A stretch of DNA of 64,000 nt from Alviniconcha marisindica. Lineage: Eukaryota > Mollusca > Gastropoda > Provannidae. A program made the position numbers and the translations under genes. A model generated the notes under the pieces. It did no database searches. It worked only from the letters and a program-made list of their open reading frames with translations, and had not been told where the DNA came from. Location of the stretch: the NCBI GenBank assembly GCA_018857735.1, contig JABMCL010001471.1, positions 45,001-109,000 on the forward strand, written 5' to 3'. Positions 61,815-64,000 of the stretch are shown here, one piece after another (the stretch's first letter is position 1; every line of letters starts with the position of its first letter).

Positions 61815-64000
61815 TGTGTGTGTTTGAGTACGAGTGAGTGTAGTGTATGTGTGCTTGTAGAGAGAACACAGATATGTGTGAGTGTGTGTGTGTGTGGTGC
61901 TTGAGTGCGAGTGAGTATATGTGTATGTGTGCTTGTAGAGAGAACACACGCTTGTAGAGAGAACACAGCTATGTGTGAGTGTGTGTGGTGTGTGTGTGTG
62001 TGTGCGCGCGCGTGAGTGTGTGTGTGTGAGTGTGTGCGAGTGAGTGTGAGTGAGTATACGTGTATGTGTGCTTGTAGAGAGAACACACGCTTGTACTAAG
62101 TTGTAGAGAGAACACAGATATGTGTGAGTGTATGTGTGTGTGTTTGAGCGTGTGTGTGTGTTTGAGTGTGCGTGTGTGTGTGTATGCATGTGTGAATTGT
62201 GCGTGTGTGTGGTGCATGTGTGTGTGGTGTGGTGTGTGTGTAGTGCATGTGTTTGCATGTGCATGTGTGTGTGTCTTGGGGGTGTATGTGTGTGTGTGTG
62301 TGGTGCATGTGTGTGCATGTGTATGTGTCTTGTGGTGTGTGTATGTGTGTCTTGGGGTGTGTGTGTGTGTCTTGTGGTGTGTGTGTGTGTGTGTGTGCAT
62401 CATTGTGTGTGTGTATCATGTGTGTGTGTGTGCATCATGTGTGTGTGTGTGTTTAATGTTTAAAAGCAGCAACAAAAAAGGAACTTCCAACCCATCCCCT
62501 ACAGGTTTCACAGGGTAAAAACATGCTGTGGCGTAGGTCTGTGACCAGCCTGCCTGCAGCAATGACCCTTGTACTTGCTTCCTTCACTGGTGTGCCGTTT
62601 TCCATCGAAACAACCTCGAACGGAATTGAGACTGTTTCATGGCTGTTCTGATAAAAATTGAAGTTGGTGACAGAAGCAATACAAAGAAGCAGTTTTCATG
62701 AAAAGGTTATTTGCAGTTGATTATTTGGCGCCAGATCGAAGCAAAAGTCACTGTGGAATTGTGAGATCCAGGCCATTTTGTGACCTAGAGTCAGCCAAAT
62801 CTACAGTAAAAGGTGGTGGGGGGGCTGGGACATGATCTCTGCTATTGCCAGAATTTTCTTCTTCTATTGCATTAGACAGAGTGAACACTTCTAAAATGAC
62901 TCAGACTGGAAAGACAGGTGGAGAAAGAAAGAAAAGTTGTGTGTAAGTACTGAATGAGTGTCAGTGTGAAGATGGTAATGATGGAGCATTTGTAGTGTGG
63001 TGTAACGACGCAGCCACAGAAATGGTTACCGCGGAATATTTTTTATAATATAGGCTACTTCAGTATTGTGTACCCCCCCCCCCACCCCCCCGTTTGACCC
63101 TTAGATTTTTAGACAAGGGGTCGTTTTGACCCTCTCCTGAAATTTCTGCTGGGAACTCTGGGAGCGGTACTTCTTCTGTTCAGCAGTCAAGTACGGCCAA
63201 GAGCTGATTGGTGGTCGCTGTTTTTCTCCCCAGGCTGCCGCCAGCGAGCTGAAGAGGCTGCAGGGAATTGCGGAGGCCGTGCCGCTCAAGCTGCCAAAGG
63301 AGGACACTCGTCTGCGCCACATCATCATCTACCTGTTGTGCAACTCTGCCAGCGATGGCACCCAGAAGATTGTGCTGTTGGAGCAGTTTGCCTACCTGAC
63401 GGTGCTGGATCATGACAGCAAGTGAGAAAAATGTGTGTTGTGTGGAGCAGTTTGCCTACCTGACAGTTCTGGATCACGACAGCAGGTGAGAAAAGCGTGT
63501 GTTGTGTGGAGCAGTTTGCCTACCTGACAGTGCTGGATCGCGACAGCAGGTGAGAAAAGCATGTGTTGTGTGGAGCAGTTTGCCTACGTGACAGTTCTGG
63601 ATCGTGACAGCAGGTGAGAAAAGCATGTGTTGTGTGGAGCAGTTTGCCTACGTGACAGTTCTGGATCGCGACAGCAGGTGAGAAAAGTGTGTTGTGTGGA
63701 GCAGTTTGCCTTTCTGACAGTTCTGGATCACTACAGCAGGTGAGAAAAGCATGTGTTGTGTGACTGCTGGATCATGATGGAAGGTGAGAGAAGTGTGTGT
63801 CTTGCTGTTGGAGCAGTTTGCCTATGACTGCTGGATCGTGACGGCAGGTGAGAAAAGTGTGTGTTGTGTTGAGCAGTTTGCCTACCTGACGGTGCTGGAT
63901 CACTACAGCAGGTGAGAAAAGCATGTGTTGTGTGACTGCTAGATCATGATGGAAGTTGAGAGAAGTGTGTGTCTTGCTGTTGGAGCAGTTTGCCTACCTG
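41882..64000 (+). CDS. USP25: Ubiquitin carboxyl-terminal hydrolase USP25/28 family (5' complete, 3' beyond window; 19 exons seen)
   Basis: A cysteine protease that removes ubiquitin from substrates. Join: 41882-41923, 43459-43635, 45245-45359, 46752-46875, 48226-48391, 49492-49569, 50045-50194, 50995-51092, 51938-52020, 53088-53239, 53873-54000, 54541-54636, 55655-55819, 56385-56665, 57802-57872, 58929-59157, 59456-59644, 61474-61622, 63234-63421. 893 codons with all phases closing. Seen: N-terminal [10 protein letters not shown] (vertebrate USP25 starts MTVEQNVLQQ), UBA-like [17 protein letters not shown], a SIM/UIM-like [18 protein letters not shown], the Cys box [16 protein letters not shown] (C201), [49 protein letters not shown], and the His box [19 protein letters not shown] (H661). 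An inserted Ser-rich segment (exon 14) and the start of the C-terminal half follow. Vertebrates have two paralogues; this is probably the single pre-duplication orthologue. The last exons lie outside the window. Confidence 0.96.
42000..42885. other. USP25/28 intron 1, proximal part
   Basis: No exon or repeat family recognised. It is unusually free of microsatellites. Confidence 0.5.
42891..43200 (+). mobile_element. tRNA-derived SINE, family C
   Basis: The tRNA-like head (42891-42970) has tggccatagcggctcagtag (A-box like) and gtgggttcaactcc (B box). The body has cttctgatccagctc, ctcaagtgcctgtctcaccc and atgttaaa..ttaaagatcccat. Only this copy is visible here. Confidence 0.7.
43459..43635 (+). 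CDS. USP25: USP25/28 exon 2: UBA-like domain
   Basis: Encodes [20 protein letters not shown] to [18 protein letters not shown] (59 codons). Acceptor TTTTGCAG, donor CAG|GTAAGT. Confidence 0.94.
43855..44065 (+). repeat. Minisatellite, ~35-bp unit, about 6 copies
   Basis: The unit contains agggctgcagacatgcactc and acctggttagtt, in USP25/28 intron 2. Confidence 0.93.
44110..44585 (-). mobile_element. tRNA-derived SINE, family B (minus strand, with internal duplication)
   Basis: Body blocks caagagcagcgctacccatt, tgccagtgtttgggattttt and ctttgttttgg-like text are duplicated (44170-44280 and 44295-44400). The tRNA-like head at 44501-44580 ends ggggacttgaacctgcat / caactgagctgacctgtcct. Same family as 14940-15281. 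Confidence 0.82.
44586..45244. other. USP25/28 intron 2, distal part
   Basis: Contains (TA)n at about 44689-44725. No other element recognised. Confidence 0.55.
45245..45359 (+). CDS. USP25: USP25/28 exon 3
   Basis: Encodes a basic, Gln-rich linker [19 protein letters not shown] to APRKNN. Acceptor CTTCCAG, donor AATG|GTCAGT. Confidence 0.88.
45365..46140. other. USP25/28 intron 3, proximal part
   Basis: Only a short (TG)n at 45667-45688. No exon recognised. Confidence 0.5.
46140..46575 (+). repeat. Minisatellite, ~50-bp unit, about 8 copies
   Basis: The unit contains cacctttatgagactggcca, ctaaatagagtgatcctgtt and tactcatta. Some units are shortened. Confidence 0.92.
46752..46875 (+). CDS. 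USP25: USP25/28 exon 4: SIM and UIM
   Basis: Encodes [20 protein letters not shown] then SLQDAQG and VTREEQDIS. The SUMO-interacting VIDLT and the UIM pattern are as in USP25/28. Acceptor GTTGCAG, donor GCAG|GTGTGT. Confidence 0.93.
47027..47427 (-). mobile_element. MITE-like element, truncated (copy 3)
   Basis: In reverse orientation it begins ttgggcgcttcaggc, then gttaactcccttgacttt, ggaaggcggtgacagtgaat, ggcaacaagcagtaacttg and ctgcttcgcagttctgggtt, matching 4708-5224 and 33148-33597. The other terminus is missing, and the array at 47428 begins exactly where homology ends. Confidence 0.85.
47428..48225 (+). repeat. Degenerate ~115-bp tandem array ending at the USP25/28 exon 5 acceptor
   Basis: The unit contains ataaaccacaacttttgaag, agatagaa, cagtttgcaaatggctttt and acctggcacctatcaatgtt. 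About five copies, interrupted by (CA)n (48001-48026). The final copy is ctgcaaatgccttttaatc, tacctggcacccgtcaacgg, immediately before the polypyrimidine tract and acceptor. Confidence 0.82.
48226..48391 (+). CDS. USP25: USP25/28 exon 5: catalytic Cys box
   Basis: Encodes [20 protein letters not shown] to [18 protein letters not shown]. The nucleophile is C201. Acceptor GTTGCAG, donor CAG|GTGAGC. Confidence 0.97.
48640..49260. other. USP25/28 intron 5 stretch
   Basis: Contains a fragment of the foldback family (ggggagttaattagtgcttc to cgactcatctacg, about 48932-49005). No exon recognised. Confidence 0.55.
49268..49400 (+). repeat. Poly-G-rich block
   Basis: Several runs of 8-18 G separated by a few bases. 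A strong quadruplex candidate on the coding strand 90 bp before exon 6. Confidence 0.93.
49492..49569 (+). CDS. USP25: USP25/28 exon 6
   Basis: Encodes [20 protein letters not shown] then SSGNVH. Acceptor TGTTTCAG, donor CAT|GTGAGT. Confidence 0.94.
49790..50044 (+). repeat. Three ~85-bp tandem copies ending at the USP25/28 exon 7 acceptor
   Basis: Copies contain tgaatgtctctttgaagtca, ctgatgctgatcaga..gcct and gttgtttctgctgcgttt-like text. The last copy runs into gcgtttcacattcag, the acceptor. Confidence 0.82.
50045..50194 (+). CDS. USP25: USP25/28 exon 7
   Basis: Encodes [20 protein letters not shown] then [19 protein letters not shown] and DSQQ. Acceptor ACATTCAG, donor CAG|GTCAGT. Confidence 0.96.
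50295..50530 (+). repeat. CA microsatellite block
   Basis: (CA)n with catgcatg inserts in USP25/28 intron 7. A TG block follows at about 50700-50770. Confidence 0.95.
50995..51092 (+). CDS. USP25: USP25/28 exon 8
   Basis: Encodes [20 protein letters not shown] then [12 protein letters not shown]. Acceptor TTTGCAG, donor GCTGA|GTAAGT. Confidence 0.95.
51100..51930. other. USP25/28 intron 8
   Basis: CA/AAC-rich stretch at 51208-51345 with a short poly-G. No exon or dispersed family recognised. Confidence 0.55.
51938..52020 (+). CDS. USP25: USP25/28 exon 9
   Basis: Encodes (E)[19 protein letters not shown] then FRAEGEHE. Two in-frame acceptors 6 bp apart (TACAG|GGGCAG|CTC) would start the exon at 51938 or 51944. 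Donor GAAG|GTAAGT. Confidence 0.88.
52040..52810 (+). repeat. Minisatellite, ~34-bp unit, more than 20 copies
   Basis: The unit contains catgttcctttgtgtaaaaa and agccaattccccttt. It begins about 20-40 bp after the exon 9 donor. The unit itself does not include the splice site. Confidence 0.94.
53088..53239 (+). CDS. USP25: USP25/28 exon 10
   Basis: Encodes [20 protein letters not shown] to [12 protein letters not shown]. Acceptor CCTGCAG, donor GAG|GTGAGT is the first copy of the 53170-53720 array. Confidence 0.96.
53170..53720 (+). repeat. Degenerate ~85-bp tandem array seeded on the USP25/28 exon 10 donor edge
   Basis: Copies of agattgaagctgtcagcaag, gatgctgctgcacataa, ccatccaggaggtg and tttgattggttgacc follow exon 10. 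They correspond to the exon text gagattgaggccgtcaacaa, gatgcggccacgcacaagtc and gggcaggag|gtgagtggg. Five to six copies, the nearest being the exon. Confidence 0.88.
53873..54000 (+). CDS. USP25: USP25/28 exon 11
   Basis: Encodes [20 protein letters not shown] to [11 protein letters not shown]. Acceptor GTTTCAG, donor ACAG|GTGAGG. Confidence 0.97.
54010..54540. other. USP25/28 intron 11
   Basis: No exon or repeat recognised. Confidence 0.5.
54541..54636 (+). CDS. USP25: USP25/28 exon 12: coiled-coil insert
   Basis: Encodes [20 protein letters not shown] then [12 protein letters not shown], a charged helical segment. Acceptor TCTCTCAG, donor GATAA|GTATGT. Confidence 0.94.
54650..55650. other. 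USP25/28 intron 12
   Basis: CA microsatellite at about 54950-55045. The remainder shows no recognised element. Confidence 0.55.
55655..55819 (+). CDS. USP25: USP25/28 exon 13
   Basis: Encodes [20 protein letters not shown] then TLEFAESKP, followed by a Ser/Thr/Pro-rich tail to KTSL. Acceptor TGTGCAG, donor TTAA|GTATGT, immediately followed by (TG)n. Confidence 0.94.
55822..55925 (+). repeat. (TG)n followed by (GA)n, starting at the exon 13 donor
   Basis: The donor AA|GTATGTGTG runs directly into ~85 bp of TG, then agagagagagac text. Confidence 0.95.
56190..56384 (+). repeat. Tandem decoys of the USP25/28 exon 14 acceptor (three copies plus the real one)
   Basis: Copies at about 56205, 56283 and 56330 contain cgccccctctttttgctctg, ccagcgttaacactaaagtg and tctgacaaa. 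They match the real cgccccctcttctttgctcc, gccag|cgccaacgtcaaagtg and tcggacag. Each copy has tract, AG and ~20 nt of exon. Confidence 0.92.
56385..56665 (+). CDS. USP25: USP25/28 exon 14: Ser-rich insert
   Basis: Encodes [20 protein letters not shown], a Ser/Thr/Gly-rich stretch of high GC, then [20 protein letters not shown]. Acceptor CTCCGCCAG is the terminal copy of the 56190-56384 array. Donor AGAG|GTGAGG. Confidence 0.94.
56670..57300. repeat. Degenerate ~100-bp repeats in USP25/28 intron 14
   Basis: gcagaattatttggctgaga, ggcatac/gcagcatgtta..catcaccagctta and ttttattttgaggtgg-like text recurs about four times between 56700 and 57020. T-rich sequence follows. Confidence 0.7.
57465..57580 (+). 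repeat. Dispersed repeat copy (gttcggtggattat family)
   Basis: tccgagttcggtggattatt, agcatgcactgaaaagtgtc and atgaagaagaagat match 21378-21500. Confidence 0.75.
57802..57872 (+). CDS. USP25: USP25/28 exon 15
   Basis: Encodes [20 protein letters not shown] then SMQK. Acceptor TTCACAG, donor AAA|GTGAGT. Confidence 0.92.
57885..58275 (+). repeat. TG microsatellite with regular TGCATGCATG inserts
   Basis: Nearly 400 bp of (TG)n punctuated about every 20-30 bp by gtgcatgcatgtg. It begins ~20 bp after the exon 15 donor. Confidence 0.96.
58280..58925. other. USP25/28 intron 15 distal part
   Basis: A short agttcagttcagttcagttc run at 58565-58585. No exon recognised. Confidence 0.55.
58929..59157 (+). 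CDS. USP25: USP25/28 exon 16: catalytic His box
   Basis: Encodes [20 protein letters not shown] then WAFIYDQ and [18 protein letters not shown], then [14 protein letters not shown]661 is the catalytic His and FND carries the third catalytic position. Acceptor GTTGCAG, donor GCAG|GTGCGT. Confidence 0.97.
59456..59644 (+). CDS. USP25: USP25/28 exon 17
   Basis: Encodes [20 protein letters not shown] then [19 protein letters not shown] and DWDNEQ, to EHRP. Acceptor CTGTCAG, donor CCCA|GTACGT. Confidence 0.9.
59760..60360 (+). repeat. Minisatellite, ~75-bp unit, ~8 copies (USP25/28 intron 17)
   Basis: The unit contains tgaccctgtgtggttgacag, gatgttaaaatccagttatt and aactgactgttgctggtac, with ttgtcctgcag in each copy resembling an acceptor. 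I could not align the unit with exon 17 or 18. Confidence 0.92.
60440..61473 (+). repeat. Minisatellite, ~95-bp unit, >10 copies ending at the USP25/28 exon 18 acceptor
   Basis: The unit contains tttcagtcgattgatcagtt, gatgggtggggtgtgattga, ttgatatggggattgttgat and ggagtgtttcattt. The 3' part changes to ttgattgactgacgggtgga, attttgattggttggttgat and gtgtcactcag. Its last copy runs into the acceptor gccccacacag. Confidence 0.88.
61474..61622 (+). CDS. USP25: USP25/28 exon 18
   Basis: Encodes [19 protein letters not shown] to [14 protein letters not shown] and LQIEVFKQ. Little conservation in the family here; support is the phase fit, strong acceptor (CCACACAG) and donor CAG|GTAATT. Confidence 0.82.
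61632..62455 (+). repeat. TG microsatellite block ~820 bp
   Basis: (TG)n with GAGTGTG variants and four copies of gtgtgcttgtagagagaaca near 61850-62110. Begins ~10 bp after the exon 18 donor. Confidence 0.96.
62460..63230. other. USP25/28 intron 18 distal part
   Basis: Poly-C at 63074-63090. Otherwise no exon or repeat recognised. Confidence 0.5.
63234..63421 (+). CDS. USP25: USP25/28 exon 19 (last in window)
   Basis: Encodes [34 protein letters not shown] and [17 protein letters not shown], matching RLQHVLVYF..N..LLEQFA of vertebrate USP28. Acceptor CTCCCCAG. Donor AGCAA|GTGAG overlaps an in-frame TGA (AAG TGA) and is the first unit of the 63380-64000 array. Confidence 0.9.
63380..64000 (+). 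repeat. Minisatellite, ~63-bp unit, seeded on the USP25/28 exon 19 donor, running off the window
   Basis: The unit contains ttggagcagtttgcctacct, gacagttctggatcacgaca, gcaggtgagaaaagcgtgtg and ttgtgtg. The first unit is the real exon end and donor. At least nine copies follow, several shortened, each with ~40 nt of exon-like text and a GTGAG donor. Confidence 0.95.

Noticed and set aside
61356..62318. 320-codon Thr-His frame
   Set aside because: Antisense of the TG block and exon 18; low complexity.
63420..63424. TGA at AAG-TGA as the true USP25/28 stop
   Set aside because: The family continues for hundreds of residues after this point, and the TGA overlaps a good donor; kept only as a possible truncated isoform.

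Overview
The window is animal nuclear DNA. Coding is split into short exons of 42-587 nt with GT-AG introns. The introns are full of CA/TG microsatellites, minisatellites, tRNA-derived SINEs and short inverted-repeat elements. Protein similarity to vertebrate orthologues combined with this repeat landscape suggests a lophotrochozoan, most likely a gastropod mollusc. The phylum is an inference that I cannot verify from sequence alone.

Layout. (1) Positions 1-381 (+): the last piece of a receptor tyrosine kinase, with kinase subdomain XI and a tyrosine-bearing tail. (2) 382-7345: intergenic DNA with several tandem arrays, a TA-flanked MITE and a hairpin element. (3) 7346-19956 (-): a complete CHK1 checkpoint kinase gene of 13 coding exons and 643 aa, with an unusual ~175-residue N-terminal extension. 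(4) 24341-41120 (-): a complete GPHR/GPR89 (Golgi pH regulator) gene of 15 coding exons and 456 aa. (5) 41882 to past the window end (+): a USP25/28-type ubiquitin-specific protease, with 19 exons and 893 codons visible; it carries the Cys and His boxes and is cut by the window edge. GPHR and USP25/28 are head to head, with start codons 761 bp apart and a YY1-like site just before the USP start, so they probably share a bidirectional promoter. All exon calls were made by reading the translation across splice sites. Phases close exactly in all three genes.

The three genes do not form one pathway. CHK1 is a nuclear DNA-damage checkpoint kinase, GPHR is a multi-pass membrane protein of the Golgi/ER, and USP25/28 is a deubiquitinase.

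The most notable observation is not a gene. In all three genes, many intronic or 3'UTR minisatellites are built from the DNA that spans an exon edge: a few tens of nt of exon, the splice site, and adjacent intron. The genuine splice site is the terminal copy of an array of degenerate decoy sites. I see this at CHK1 exons 5, 10, 11, probably 6, and at the CHK1 stop codon; at GPHR exons 7, 14, the stop codon, and a single extra copy at exon 6; and at USP25/28 exons 10, 14 and 19. Weaker forms adjoin exons 5, 7 and 18. I do not know of a described system of this kind.
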